64,000 nt of DNA, from the NCBI GenBank assembly GCA_964446585.1, contig CAYUPI010000024.1:17125-81124 (forward strand). Reading direction: 5' to 3'. The notes under the pieces were generated by a model that was given only the letters and a program-made list of their open reading frames with translations, was not told the DNA's origin and ran no database searches. Positions 33,823-43,034 of this stretch are shown here, in pieces (the first letter of the stretch is position 1; each line of letters opens with the position of its first letter). Both the position numbers and the translations under genes were made by a program. This stretch comes from CAYUPI01 sp964446585 (GTDB taxonomy: Bacteria > Verrucomicrobiota > Verrucomicrobiia > Limisphaerales > UBA8199).

Positions 33823-34578
33823 ATGATGGCGGGCGACCGATCTAAGCGATTGCGACCCAGCGGCGGATACCGCAAGTTGCGAAGCTACCACGTGGCCACG
33901 ATCATTTACGACGCTACGGTTTCATTTTGCGAACAGTTCGTGGACAAGCGCTCGCGGACGCACGATCAAATGGTGCAAGCCGCACGGAGTGGCGGGAAGA
34001 ATCTGGCGGAGGGGAGCCGCGCGGCAGCCACTACCAGTCAGACCGAACTGCGCCTGGTGAACGTGGCGCGGGCGAGCCTGGAGGAATTGCTGCTGGATGA
34101 CGAGGACTACCTTCGGCAGCGCGGGCATCGGCAATGGGAACCGAATGATCCCGGGGCGCTGGAGGTGCGGGCGGTGGGGCGGCAGCCGATTGGTCGGTCC
34201 GATCTGACTGATAGGTCCGATCCTGCGGCGCACTGGAAAATCTATGCTCGGTGGCTCGAACATCAGTACCCGGCGGTTGTCGCCAACACACTGATTTGTC
34301 TAATCAACCAGGCAAACTACCTGATTGATCAACAGATCAGCGCGCTGGAACGGGATTTTATGCAGGACGGTGGTTACAGCAAGCAACTCGCGGCTGCGCG
34401 TATCGCCGAGCGAGAGAGGCGCCAGACTTCCCCTGTTCCCACTCCCGAGGCCCCCTCACGTCCGGCATGCGGCAAACCGATGTCCCTCCGCACCGCGCGA
34501 AAAGGGCCTCGCTCCGGTTCACAGTTTTGGGGATGCTCAGGCTACCCGCTATGCAAAGGGACACGGCCATCACAATGA
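33823..34578 (+). CDS. four-helix-bundle (S23-like) protein with C-terminal zinc-ribbon remnant
   Basis: A 251-residue protein; the ATG at 33823 is chosen over a TTG at 33814. Residues ~15-100 match the 23S-IVP four-helix-bundle type (FCEQFVDKRSRTHDQMVQAARS, NLAEGSRAAATTSQTELRLVNVARASLEELL). The C-terminus (ACGKPMSLRTARKGPRSGSQ, FWGCSGYPLCKG) resembles a topoisomerase-type zinc ribbon with the first CPxC pair reduced to one Cys. A stretch DRSDLTDRSDP-like (IGRSDLTDRSDPAAHW) derives from a GGTCCGATC-type repeat. The function is unknown; it may bind nucleic acid. The stop overlaps the next gene as ATGA. Confidence 0.82.
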   Translation: MMAGDRSKRLRPSGGYRKLRSYHVATIIYDATVSFCEQFVDKRSRTHDQMVQAARSGGKNLAEGSRAAATTSQTELRLVNVARASLEELLLDDEDYLRQRGHRQWEPNDPGALEVRAVGRQPIGRSDLTDRSDPAAHWKIYARWLEHQYPAVVANTLICLINQANYLIDQQISALERDFMQDGGYSKQLAAARIAERERRQTSPVPTPEAPSRPACGKPMSLRTARKGPRSGSQFWGCSGYPLCKGTRPSQ

Positions 34579-36437
34579 TCGGGCAGATCCGACCGATCCG
34601 TCCGATCCAGCTCCTCCTCAGTCTTTCCCTCTTACTCGCGATTTGCTTTGCGGCAGCAGAAGATGCTCCTCCCAGCCAGAAGAAACTAATCGAATATGGC
34701 TGGGACTCCCAAACCCCGGCCTTTATCGCCGAGCACATTCGCGAGATGGAGCAGCGTCCCTTTGACGGTCTAATCTTCCGCCTGGCTGGAGGAGCGGACG
34801 TGCTGGATCCTAAGCCTTGGGACGACGCGAAGTTTGCTGCGGACCTTCAAGCAATCCCAAAGATCGAGTGGAAGAACTTCACCGACAACTTCGTGATCAT
34901 GCTGGCCGCTTCGGACCAGGGCTGGGAAAACGACGAGCATTGGACAAACATTCTGAAACACGCACAGCAAATCACCCACGCGGCGCGCCTTGCCAAATGC
35001 GTCGGCATCTGCTTCGACGCGGAACCCTACGGAGAGAATCCGTGGGCCTACAAGACAGGGCGGGTCACTGACACCCGCAAGTTCGAGGAATTCGAAGCGG
35101 TGGTGCGCCGCCGCGGCTCGCAATTCATGCGCGCCATCCAGTCGGAAATCACCAGTCCCAAAGTACTGCTGTTTTACACTTTCAGTTATTTCCAAAACCT
35201 CTGCCTGCCGATGGAAGACGCCGTGAGGAACGAGCGACTGGCCCGGAACGCCAACGGCTTGCTGCCTGCCTTCATTGAAGGGATGCTTCTGGCTGCGAAT
35301 CCCGGCTCGGAGATCATCGACGGCAACGAAAACGCTTACTATTACTCCGACAGCGCCTCGTACTTCACTATTTACCACTCCGTCACCCAGCGGGCGCGTT
35401 ATATGGTGACGTCCGAGGTCTGGCCGGCCTATCGAGAACATTACCGGATGGGACAGGCGCTCTACATCGATCAGTACTACGGCTTGCGCCAGGAGCGAGT
35501 CCTTGGAGATTTCATGCTCCCGGAGGAATGCCCCAGGTGGATGGAGCACAACACTTATTGGTCGTTGTACACTTCGGATCGCTATGTGTGGTGCTACAGC
35601 GAGCGCATGGACTGGTGGAACAAAAAGCAGGTCCCCGAGGGTTGCGAAGACGCGATCCGCATTGCGAGAGCCAACGTCAACGCGGGCAAGCCGTTGGGCT
35701 TTTCCCTCGAGCCTATCGTTGCCGATGCCCAGAAGCGTCGGAACGAAGCCCAACGGGCGGCCCGCTATCCGCGCATGTCCCGACTCACGGTCGACATCAA
35801 CCCCAGGACCGCTGGTTCTGCGCCTGTCATTGACGGCAACTTGAACAAGCCGTTCTGGCAGGGCATCGCCCCGCTGCCACCGTTCGTTCTCGTCGGCGCA
35901 CCCGACAGGCCGCCGACTGCCCAAACCACTGTGCGCGCCAGTTTCGACGACAAGGCGCTTTACATCGCATTCCGCTGCGAGGAGCCGAGCCCCGATCAGC
36001 GCCAGTCGGAGAAACTTGCGCCCAACGACATGGACATCTTCAAAGCGGACCGCGTCGAGGTTTTCATCAACGCGACCCGAAGCGACAGCATGTTCTACCA
36101 CTTTGCAATCAACTCGAGCGGCTCTTATTGGGCCGCCCATTATGTTAAGGACAAGCCCGAATTCCTGTCGCAGCCCTGGGAACATGCCACGCGCCTGGAA
36201 CAGAATGCCTGGATCGCCGAGGTCGCTATCCCGTGGTCCATGATAGGGCTATCAGGTCCACCTACCACCGCCACGAACGCCCCACCGCCTGATATCTACA
36301 CTCCGCGGCCTGCTCCACCTGTCCGCGTGAACGTGACCCGAGCGCGCCCAGGGGCCAGCGAAAACAGCTCCTGGTCGCCCTTCGCCAAAACCTTCCTCGA
36401 AACCGGAAACTTCGGCACGTGGCGATTCAGGCCGTAA
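34575..36437 (+). CDS. secreted protein with glycosidase-like N-terminal part and CBM9-like C-terminal domain
   Basis: A 620-residue protein; the ATG at 34575 overlaps the upstream stop (ATGA), and earlier in-frame starts lie within the upstream gene. The signal peptide begins MIGQIRPIRPIQLLLSLSLL, whose first residues are encoded by tandem GATCCG-type repeats. Residues ~30-440 look like a barrel enzyme (GVDSQTPAF is not present; seen are GLIFRLAGGADVLD, CVGICFDAEPYGENPWAY, LFYTFSYFQNLCLP). The C-terminal part (VIDGNLNKPFWQGI, DKALYIAFRCEEPS, DRVEVFINATRSDSM) is a carbohydrate-binding family 9-like fold. The substrate is unknown; probably acts on polysaccharide. Confidence 0.8.
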   Translation: MIGQIRPIRPIQLLLSLSLLLAICFAAAEDAPPSQKKLIEYGWDSQTPAFIAEHIREMEQRPFDGLIFRLAGGADVLDPKPWDDAKFAADLQAIPKIEWKNFTDNFVIMLAASDQGWENDEHWTNILKHAQQITHAARLAKCVGICFDAEPYGENPWAYKTGRVTDTRKFEEFEAVVRRRGSQFMRAIQSEITSPKVLLFYTFSYFQNLCLPMEDAVRNERLARNANGLLPAFIEGMLLAANPGSEIIDGNENAYYYSDSASYFTIYHSVTQRARYMVTSEVWPAYREHYRMGQALYIDQYYGLRQERVLGDFMLPEECPRWMEHNTYWSLYTSDRYVWCYSERMDWWNKKQVPEGCEDAIRIARANVNAGKPLGFSLEPIVADAQKRRNEAQRAARYPRMSRLTVDINPRTAGSAPVIDGNLNKPFWQGIAPLPPFVLVGAPDRPPTAQTTVRASFDDKALYIAFRCEEPSPDQRQSEKLAPNDMDIFKADRVEVFINATRSDSMFYHFAINSSGSYWAAHYVKDKPEFLSQPWEHATRLEQNAWIAEVAIPWSMIGLSGPPTTATNAPPPDIYTPRPAPPVRVNVTRARPGASENSSWSPFAKTFLETGNFGTWRFRP

Positions 36438-36791
36438 GTATTCAGTAGAGAACCACAGATAATTATGAATCGTCAGAGGCGGAGCTAAAGTCCCCCGGCG
36501 CAAAGTTTCTGACACCAATTGCAAGAATTGGCACTAATTTCAAAACTTCGTGAAGATTCGCATTCGTGTCAAAGGCGTTTCGGTTGCGGCTTTGCTGCGC
36601 TGTGTCCATCTGTGGTGGATGCTGTTCTCTGCTTCGTGGGTGTGGCTCGGCTGGAGCGGATTTTTGAAACAAATCCCGCCTTTTCGTGTTCATAAAGAAA
36701 GATGACACTTTGGCGCTGCTCTTGCCGGCATGTCCGGCAGCGGCGAACTGTGCCGTGCAATTTTTGAAGAAACCAGACCCTTCTGCGTCAA
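36438..36791. other. intergenic region without recognised features
   Basis: No gene, RNA or strong repeat can be supported here. Some stretches resemble low-complexity intergenic filler seen elsewhere in such genomes. Confidence 0.45.
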
Positions 36792-37175
36792 ATGAATTAC
36801 AGCGGGCGTATGAAACGAGTGAAAAGCCCTGGCCTCGACCCAAAGGATGCGAGGGCGGACCCAAGCGTCCGCGCCGCCGGGCTGCATCTTAAGTTCCACA
36901 ACGCACCCCTACGCCTCGTATTAACTTACATTCACGATGCCGCGGGCCTGCCGATTGAGGTTGAACCCAACGTCGAAGTCGAACGCCCAATCGAGCTTTG
37001 GAATGACCAACCGGTGACGAGAGAAGAGGCGATCCGGCTGCTCGAACAGGCATTGGATCGGCAAGGTTACGTGGCCATTAACAGACATGGCCGGCTGGCC
37101 ATCATCCCGCGACAGGACGCCAAGAAGCACTGGATCCCGCTTCCGGAAGCTGTTGGCCGGGCTTTCGCCGGTTAA
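36792..37175 (+). CDS. small protein with secretin N-terminal (STN/N0)-like domain
   Basis: A 127-residue protein. After ~28 variable residues comes GLHLKFHNAPLRLVLTYIHD, then AAGLPIEVEPNVEVERPIEL, TREEAIRLLEQALDRQGYVA and GRLAIIPRQDAKK. This is the pattern of the N0/STN domain found at the start of secretins and TonB receptors. The rest of a secretin is missing, and no signal peptide is seen. It may be a stand-alone fragment family or a remnant. It converges with the thiolase gene. Confidence 0.7.
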   Translation: MNYSGRMKRVKSPGLDPKDARADPSVRAAGLHLKFHNAPLRLVLTYIHDAAGLPIEVEPNVEVERPIELWNDQPVTREEAIRLLEQALDRQGYVAINRHGRLAIIPRQDAKKHWIPLPEAVGRAFAG

Positions 37176-37179
37176 AGAA

Positions 37180-38382
37180 TCATCCAAACCTCTCAAACAG
37201 CCCCGCCGCGCCCTGGCCGCCGCCGACGCACATCGTCACGACGCCGTAACGCGCTTTGCGCCGGATCATCTCGTTGGCCAGCGTTCCCGCCATGCGCGAG
37301 CCCGTCATGCCGAATGGATGGCCAATCGAGATCGAGCCGCCGTTGACGTTGAGCTTCGCTGGATCAATGCCCAACCGATCCCGGCAGTAGATGACTTGTA
37401 CGGCGAACGCCTCGTTCAGTTCCCACAGGTCAATGTCGTCCACCTGCAATCCATGGCGCTTGAGCAGTTTCGGCACTGCGAACACTGGACCGATGCCCAT
37501 CTCATCCGGCTCACAGCCGGCAACGGCGAAGCCGCGGAACACGACCTTGGGTTTCAGGCCGAGCGCCTCTGCCCGCTGGCGTTCCATCAGCAGAGCCGCC
37601 GAGGCGCCATCGGACAGTTGCGATGAATTGCCCGCCGTCACCGTGCCCTGTCCGCTGGTCGGATCGAAATGCGGTTTGAGCGCCGACAATCCCTCCAGCG
37701 TCGTGTCAGGCCGGTTGCACTCGTCCTTCTCCACAAAGGTTTCCTCTTCACCGATGGCTTCGCCGGTCTTTTTGTCGAGTACTGCGCGCGTCACTTTGAG
37801 CGGAGCAAGTTCCTCGGCGAAAAATCCCGCCTGCTGGGCCCGGGCAGTTCGCTGCTGGCTCGACAGAGCGTATTCATCCTGCGCTTCGCGGCTGATTTTG
37901 TAGCGTTTGGCTACGACCTCGGCGGTGTTGCCCATCACCATGTAGATGCCCGGCTTGTGTTCGTTGACCTTGGGGTTGATGACGATCTTGGGATCAACCG
38001 CCGCCTTCGTGTTCGCCGTAATGCTCTCAAGCCCGCCGGCGATGGCCACCTCCAATCCCTCGTGAATGATTTCGTGCGCTGCCGTGGCAATGGCCTGAAG
38101 GCCGGACGAGCAGTGACGGCTCACCGTCACGCCGGGAACGCTGGGCGGCAAGCCTGCCCGAATTAGAGCCACGCGCGCGACGTTGTTGCCCTGCTGGCCA
38201 TAAGGCTGGCCGCAGCCGAGGACAACCTCCTCGATCTCGGCCCGGTCCAGTTGCGGCAGCTTGCGGAGCAGGTCCTGGATGCAGTGCGCGGCCAGGTCGT
38301 CGGGCCGGGTAAGATTAAACGACCCGCGAAACGATTTCGCCAGAGGCGTCCGTGAACTCGCAACAAGAACAGCTTCTCTCAT
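37180..38382 (-). CDS. acetyl-CoA acyltransferase (thiolase)
   Basis: A 400-residue protein of standard length. The nucleophile Cys lies in VTVSRHCSSGLQAIA, with NVNGGSISIGHPFGMTGSRM (catalytic His) and the C-terminal MCVGGGQGAAGLFE with the second catalytic Cys. It cleaves 3-oxoacyl-CoA with CoA in beta-oxidation or condenses acetyl-CoA in reverse. It pairs functionally with the FadB-type gene at 31598-33682. Start ATG 38382 is preceded by a GC-rich hairpin (38398-38414). Confidence 0.95.
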   Translation of the reverse strand: MREAVLVASSRTPLAKSFRGSFNLTRPDDLAAHCIQDLLRKLPQLDRAEIEEVVLGCGQPYGQQGNNVARVALIRAGLPPSVPGVTVSRHCSSGLQAIATAAHEIIHEGLEVAIAGGLESITANTKAAVDPKIVINPKVNEHKPGIYMVMGNTAEVVAKRYKISREAQDEYALSSQQRTARAQQAGFFAEELAPLKVTRAVLDKKTGEAIGEEETFVEKDECNRPDTTLEGLSALKPHFDPTSGQGTVTAGNSSQLSDGASAALLMERQRAEALGLKPKVVFRGFAVAGCEPDEMGIGPVFAVPKLLKRHGLQVDDIDLWELNEAFAVQVIYCRDRLGIDPAKLNVNGGSISIGHPFGMTGSRMAGTLANEMIRRKARYGVVTMCVGGGQGAAGLFERFG

Positions 38383-38696
38383 GATTCCAGCTCGGGCCGC
38401 CCGTCCTTCGGGCGCCCGTGCGGTCGTTGGAATTAGTTCGAGACGAATAGGAAGTCAATCCGAAAGGCGAAAAGGATAGCTGCCCGAACTCAAGCTATTC
38501 TCCTCCTCATCAGGTCAAAAGACACGTGCAGCTTTCCTCGCCCCAAATCGACCGGAGGGTTTAGGGTGGCGTCCAGTCGGGCGTCGCTCTAATCTGCGAC
38601 TATGATCCTCGCTGATATTGAACACGATTGTAAAGCGAGGTTGTTTCACGGCGGCAACTGTGCGTGGTCCCCAGATTCTGAAAGGGCCCTCGCTGA
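38383..38696. other. intergenic region between divergent genes
   Basis: Only a small hairpin (CGCCCG-TCCTT-CGGGCG, 38398-38414) close to the thiolase start is seen. It could reduce thiolase translation or end transcription; no other feature is supported. Confidence 0.45.
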
Positions 38697-39326
38697 ATGA
38701 GAGGGCGATTTTACCGGCTCGTTCGAGATCTTCACCTTTACGTTGGGCTTTTCGTTAGTCCCTTCGTGCTCGTCTTCGCCATCAGCGTGGTTTTTCTGGT
38801 GCACACGTGGCGGCCAGAGTTCGCTTCAGGAGCTTCCACCACGCGCGTGGTATCGGCCTTGCCGCTTCCAAGAGACTTGCAAACGCTTTCGGGGCGACCT
38901 CTAATCGAAGCGCTTAAGCCGGCTCTGGAAAAGGCCGGTGTCCAGGGCGAAGTCGGCTTCGTCCGGCACATGGTCAACGAGCAAAAGCTCATCATACCCG
39001 TATCCATCCCCGGACGCGAGACGACCGTCACGATCATCCTCGCCAGCGGCGAAGCGAACATTGTGACCCACGAAACAGGTGTGGCGGATGCCCTCGTAAC
39101 TCTCCATAAATCTCCCGGGCAACACGGGCCCGATATCCGTATGAATTGGTTCTTTATGCGGGCGTGGCGTTGGATGGCCGACGCAACGGTTTACCTGATC
39201 TTGTTTGTCTCGCTCAGCGGCGTTTATCTCTGGTATGTGCTGCGAGCTGAACGAACGGTGGGATTGATCTTGCTGTCTGCGGGGGCGTTATCGCTTTTCG
39301 GAATGGCGTATGCCCTCAGCCACTGA
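38697..39326 (+). CDS. PepSY-associated transmembrane protein
   Basis: A 209-residue protein. The first membrane segment is LHLYVGLFVSPFVLVFAISVVFLVH, typical of PepSY_TM proteins, then an extracytoplasmic domain (~residues 40-150). A second and third hydrophobic segment (ATVYLILFVSLSGVYLWYVL, VGLILLSAGALSLFGMAYAL) follow. Such proteins often assist iron or copper uptake or reduce ferric-siderophores, though evidence here is only architectural. The next gene overlaps it by 17 bases and is of the same family. Confidence 0.8.
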   Translation: MRGRFYRLVRDLHLYVGLFVSPFVLVFAISVVFLVHTWRPEFASGASTTRVVSALPLPRDLQTLSGRPLIEALKPALEKAGVQGEVGFVRHMVNEQKLIIPVSIPGRETTVTIILASGEANIVTHETGVADALVTLHKSPGQHGPDIRMNWFFMRAWRWMADATVYLILFVSLSGVYLWYVLRAERTVGLILLSAGALSLFGMAYALSH

Positions 39327-39999
39327 ACCAACAGGTCGAGGCCAATCACCGAACGCCTCTCGATTTCGGGCGGGGTTCGAGCGCTGGAACCGCAAGCTAC
39401 ATTTCTACACTGGGTTGTTCCTGCTATTCTTCACCTGGTTGTTTGCCCTCAGCGGCCTGCTCCTGAACCATCCGACCTGGAGCTTCACGGAATCCTGGAA
39501 GAACCGGAAGGAGAGGAATTACGAGAGGGAGATGACCGTTCCGGGACCTGAAGTGAAGGGTGACCTGGCTCAGGCGCGCGAAATCATGACACAGCTTGGC
39601 ATTGTGGGTGAGATCTTGTGGACTACAACCAGGCTGGACCCCAACCAGTTTGAATTTCAAGTCAGACGCCCTGGTCATTTCTTTTTCGTCAAAGCTGATT
39701 TCGCCCAGAAGCGAGTTAACGTGCGGCAAAGCGACGTGAACCTCTGGGGCGTAATCAAAGTGCTGCACACATTTATTGGCGTTCAAATGGATGATCCTCG
39801 CAACACCCGCGATTGGGCTCTGACTTCGATGTGGGCCATTTCAATGGATGCCGTCGCCGCCGGGCTAATCTTCATGGTTCTGAGCAGCCTTTATATGTGG
39901 TTCGGGCTTGCTCAGAAACGCCTTCCTGGCGCTGTGGTTCTTGGAGTCGGCTCACTCATTTGCGGTTTGTTTTGCATTGGCCTCCGCTGGTTTTTCTGA
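39310..39999 (+). CDS. PepSY-associated transmembrane protein
   Basis: A 229-residue protein that begins inside the previous gene. The membrane segment after residue ~28 is LHFYTGLFLLFFTWLFALSGLLLN. An extracytoplasmic middle and a conserved LWGVIKVLHTFIG stretch lead to two C-terminal hydrophobic segments. The HxxxG (HFYTG) pattern resembles haem- or metal-related PepSY_TM proteins. Overlap and similarity suggest a heteromeric complex with its neighbour. Confidence 0.8.
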   Translation: MPSATEPTGRGQSPNASRFRAGFERWNRKLHFYTGLFLLFFTWLFALSGLLLNHPTWSFTESWKNRKERNYEREMTVPGPEVKGDLAQAREIMTQLGIVGEILWTTTRLDPNQFEFQVRRPGHFFFVKADFAQKRVNVRQSDVNLWGVIKVLHTFIGVQMDDPRNTRDWALTSMWAISMDAVAAGLIFMVLSSLYMWFGLAQKRLPGAVVLGVGSLICGLFCIGLRWFF

Positions 40000-40120
40000 G
40001 GAACCCGACGCGAGCCTGTCCGTGGGATTTCACTCCAGAATTTCCTCGAAGCACCACGTCGAGCCCGCTGCCACCGCGCTCACACTCTCACGCTCCCCCC
40101 GCTCCCACGCTCCCCCAATC

Positions 40121-40627
40121 TCAGCCTCCCACACTCTTAGCTGGCTGAGGGTGCGGACGGACGTTCTCCTCCATTCCTTCGATGAAATAGAAGGGCGCCA
40201 AGTGCTGTCGGACGCGGCGCGGTCCCGGGCCCTCCTTCGGCCAGGTGAAATGGCACTGCTGGCAATAATAGTCCCTCTCAACCAGGCCGACCTCGGCTGA
40301 AAGACCGACGGCGAGGTTGGTCAACAAGGAATGATGCGCGACCTGTGGATAATCGACTCGCAATGATTTGCACTCGGGACACCGAATCGCATCGATCAAG
40401 GCCTCCTCGGCGGCATCCCAGGCCAGAAGCAACTGTTCGGCGCGTTCGAACTGGGCGCGGGGAACTTCGAGGTAGTAAGTGCCGGCGCTTTTTTTAGGCA
40501 GTAGCCACAACCTTTGGTGCCAATGGATGTCATGGATTTCGGCGGGAATCCCCGCTTGCACCAGGCGTTGTTGTAGTGGTTCCGCCATAGCTCGATTGTT
40601 GAAAAGGGCGACAGGAACTGTATTCAT
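40121..40627 (-). CDS. small zinc-ribbon protein of unknown function
   Basis: A 168-residue protein. The N-terminal half (VPVALFNNRAMAEPLQQRLV, GIPAEIHD) resembles DUF2007-like signal proteins, and the C-terminal part has CPECKSLRVDYPQ and DYYCQQCHFTW, a four-cysteine zinc ribbon. No enzyme motif or membrane segment is seen. It is alone on the minus strand. The role is unknown; protein or nucleic acid binding is possible. Confidence 0.75.
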   Translation of the reverse strand: MNTVPVALFNNRAMAEPLQQRLVQAGIPAEIHDIHWHQRLWLLPKKSAGTYYLEVPRAQFERAEQLLLAWDAAEEALIDAIRCPECKSLRVDYPQVAHHSLLTNLAVGLSAEVGLVERDYYCQQCHFTWPKEGPGPRRVRQHLAPFYFIEGMEENVRPHPQPAKSVGG

Positions 40628-41251
40628 GCTTCAATATCGGCTCCGAGAGCGAAAAATCAATCGCCCGGGGCAGTCAGTCCGTCGCGGGCAGAGTCCCATC
40701 GGTCCCATTTCGCCCGCTCCACTCGCCATCCACCCTCTCTCATTGTCCAACGGCCTGATCAGGTGCCGGGCCGAAGGCCTGTTTCATACCAGCCCAGGCC
40801 AACGGCCTGGGTTCATCGTCGGCACCCAACGGTAGCAGGCTGAAGGCCTGCCTAATACGGTCGCGCCATGCCAGAGTCTCTCAGTCAGGTTATCCTCCTC
40901 ATCATTGTCTTCAGCATGATGATGAAGCGCGCTTTCAGCGCTTGTACATATTTCGCGCAATGAACCCAGGCCGTTGGCCTGGGCTGGTATGAGCCAAACC
41001 TTTGGTTTGATTATGAAATGTCTGTGAACACGAAGGATTTCGGCTCGTCGACCTCTCTCAAATTTTGAGATGCGCTCCTGACCCACACAACGCAAATCTT
41101 TCAATTGCCAACTTGCATGATCCGGCTAATGTCCTTCTTAAGATATAGATCGAAGCGGCGCGCGAGAATCTTTTTGTGTCATGCCTGTTTGCAGTCGGCG
41201 TGCGCAGAAAACACTTCAGGCTCTTGTAAGACTTTTTGGGAATTACGTAAC
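40628..41251. other. intergenic region dominated by a hairpin array
   Basis: Most of this 600-base stretch is the hairpin-rich repeat at 40758-41010. The rest precedes the sulfatase start and shows no supported gene. Confidence 0.6.
40758..41010. repeat. array of short GGCC-centred hairpins with perfect 32-bp inverted repeat
   Basis: Several short hairpins lie in series, for example AGGCCAACGGCCT, GCAGGCTGAAGGCCTGC and AAGCGCGCTTTCAGCGCTT. The segments 40785-40816 and 40960-40991 are perfect reverse complements over 32 bases, enclosing 143 bases. No coding sequence is found inside. The structure recalls compound REP arrays. Confidence 0.85.
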
Positions 41252-42682
41252 ATGAAGCTCATTTTCTCCACCACGGTCACAATTAATCTCTTGCTAACAA
41301 CTTTCCTCCCACCTGACGCGACTGCTGCGACAAGTGTCAAACCCAACGTCCTCTTCATCGCCGTCGATGATCTGAATCATTGGGTCGGCTACCTTGGACG
41401 CAATCCTCAAACCAAAACTCCCAACATCGACAAACTCGCCGCTCGCGGTGTCTCGTTCACGCGCAGCTATTGCGCCGCCCCGGTCTGCAATGCTTCGCGC
41501 ACCGCTCTCATGACCGGCCTCCGGCCCTTCACGACCGGCGTTTACGAAAATAACAACGACTGGCGCACCGTTGTCTCGCAGGATCTTCCGCTCACAACCT
41601 CTTTCCGCAAGGCCGGCTACTACGTTTGTGGCGCAGGCAAGATTTATCACCCGGCCTATAACCGCCGCTCCGAGTGGGACGATTATCTCGCCAATGAAGG
41701 ACGTGACCCTGGCCCCTCCGGCAACACCGGTGTCGATGGGATCAAATTCGCGCCTCTGGATTGCGCCGACGAGGATTTGCGCGAATGGCGCATCATCGAC
41801 TACGGGATCCAACAATTGGAAAAGAAGCATGACAAACCCTTCTTCCTCGCCGTCGGCCTGCACAAACCGCACATGCCCTGGAACGTTCCTCGCAAGTATT
41901 ACGACCTCCACCCGCTCGCCACCATCCAACTACCTCCTTACCGCGAGGACGACCTTGGTGATTTGCCAAGCGCCGGCGTCCGCATGGCCCATCCAGAGAC
42001 CGATCACAGAGCCATCCTCGAATCCGGCCGCTGGAAGGACGCCGTTCAGGGGTATCTCGCCGCCATTTCCTACGCCGACGCGATGATTGGCCGGCTCCTG
42101 GAAGCGTTCGACAAATCAGCCTACGCCACTAACACCATCATCTGCTTCTGGTGCGATCACGGCTGGCATCTCGGCGAAAAGCATCATTGGCGCAAATTCG
42201 CCCTCTGGGAAGAAGCCACCCGTTCCCCGCTCATCTGGGTCGTCCCCGGCCTCACCCCTGCAAACGCAAGCTGCGTCCGATCCGTGGATTTCATGACCAT
42301 CTACCCGACGCTTATGGATCTTTGCGGCATTCCCCTCCCCGCCCACATTCAGGGCGACAGCATCCGCTCCTTGCTCGCCGACCCAAAAGCGCCATGGGAC
42401 AAACCCGCCATCACCACCTACAAATTTCAAAATCACACCATCCGGACCGAAGGCTGGCGACTTATACGTTACTCCGACGGCGGTGAAGAGCTTTACGACG
42501 AGACCAAAGATCCCTACGAATGGACCAATCTCGCGCGCGACAGCAAAATGTCCGCCCAAAAAGAACTTCTGACAAAATGGCTTCCTAAGACCAATGCGCC
42601 CGATATTGGCGGCCGCCCGAATCGAGGCGCCGAGGAAGGCGAGCCTCCTCAAAAACCCAGCAAAGCCACCTCACGAGAATAG
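41252..42682 (+). CDS. exported sulfatase, iduronate-2-sulfatase-like
   Basis: A 476-residue protein from the ATG at 41252; the earlier open frame gives no signal peptide. The signal peptide (LIFSTTVTINLLLTTFLPP) is followed by KPNVLFIAVDDLNHWVG with metal-binding Asp residues. The formylglycine motif is C79-N-A-S-R within APVCNASRTALMTG, the Cys-type variant with Ala at the third place. WCDHGWHLGEKHHW is typical of the iduronate-2-sulfatase group. It removes sulfate from polysaccharides outside the cytosol and needs a formylglycine-generating enzyme not seen here. Confidence 0.93.
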   Translation: MKLIFSTTVTINLLLTTFLPPDATAATSVKPNVLFIAVDDLNHWVGYLGRNPQTKTPNIDKLAARGVSFTRSYCAAPVCNASRTALMTGLRPFTTGVYENNNDWRTVVSQDLPLTTSFRKAGYYVCGAGKIYHPAYNRRSEWDDYLANEGRDPGPSGNTGVDGIKFAPLDCADEDLREWRIIDYGIQQLEKKHDKPFFLAVGLHKPHMPWNVPRKYYDLHPLATIQLPPYREDDLGDLPSAGVRMAHPETDHRAILESGRWKDAVQGYLAAISYADAMIGRLLEAFDKSAYATNTIICFWCDHGWHLGEKHHWRKFALWEEATRSPLIWVVPGLTPANASCVRSVDFMTIYPTLMDLCGIPLPAHIQGDSIRSLLADPKAPWDKPAITTYKFQNHTIRTEGWRLIRYSDGGEELYDETKDPYEWTNLARDSKMSAQKELLTKWLPKTNAPDIGGRPNRGAEEGEPPQKPSKATSRE

Positions 42683-42716
42683 CGAAGCCGCCATTCCACC
42701 ATTTGAACGCCGCGGG

Positions 42717-43034
42717 TTAGGTGCGATCGAGTCCATACTCTCGATTCAGATCCAGAAGACGATGCCCAAGGACCCTCCGGTTTGGAAGATCCAAGCCCAG
42801 GACCATGAAGATATTCTTGTCCTCCGTGCTGACTAGCACATGCTGGAAAAGGCCCGCCGGGTGCTCCCAGACGTAGGTCACCGCTCCAGCACGGCAATCG
42901 TGGCCCTCAAAGTCTGATTCCGGGATGGAGCCGAAATAATCCCAGAACTCGAAGGGTGGTGCTGCGTCGGGAGCGAGGCGCTTCATCGGTTCTCCGAAGG
43001 TGGCGTGGTAATCTTGCTCTGAAAGTTGGCTCAT
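42717..43034 (-). CDS. hypothetical protein
   Basis: A 105-residue protein from the ATG at 43034 (MSQLSEQDYHATFGEPMKRL). No signal peptide, membrane segment or known motif is seen. Aromatic and acidic residues (FEFWDYFGSIPESDF) suggest a small globular fold. It converges with the sulfatase gene. Function not recognised. Confidence 0.6.
   Translation of the reverse strand: MSQLSEQDYHATFGEPMKRLAPDAAPPFEFWDYFGSIPESDFEGHDCRAGAVTYVWEHPAGLFQHVLVSTEDKNIFMVLGLDLPNRRVLGHRLLDLNREYGLDRT

Noticed and set aside
40785..40991. Perfect 32-bp inverted repeats considered as ends of an insertion sequence
   Set aside because: The 143 bases between them encode no transposase and are themselves hairpins.
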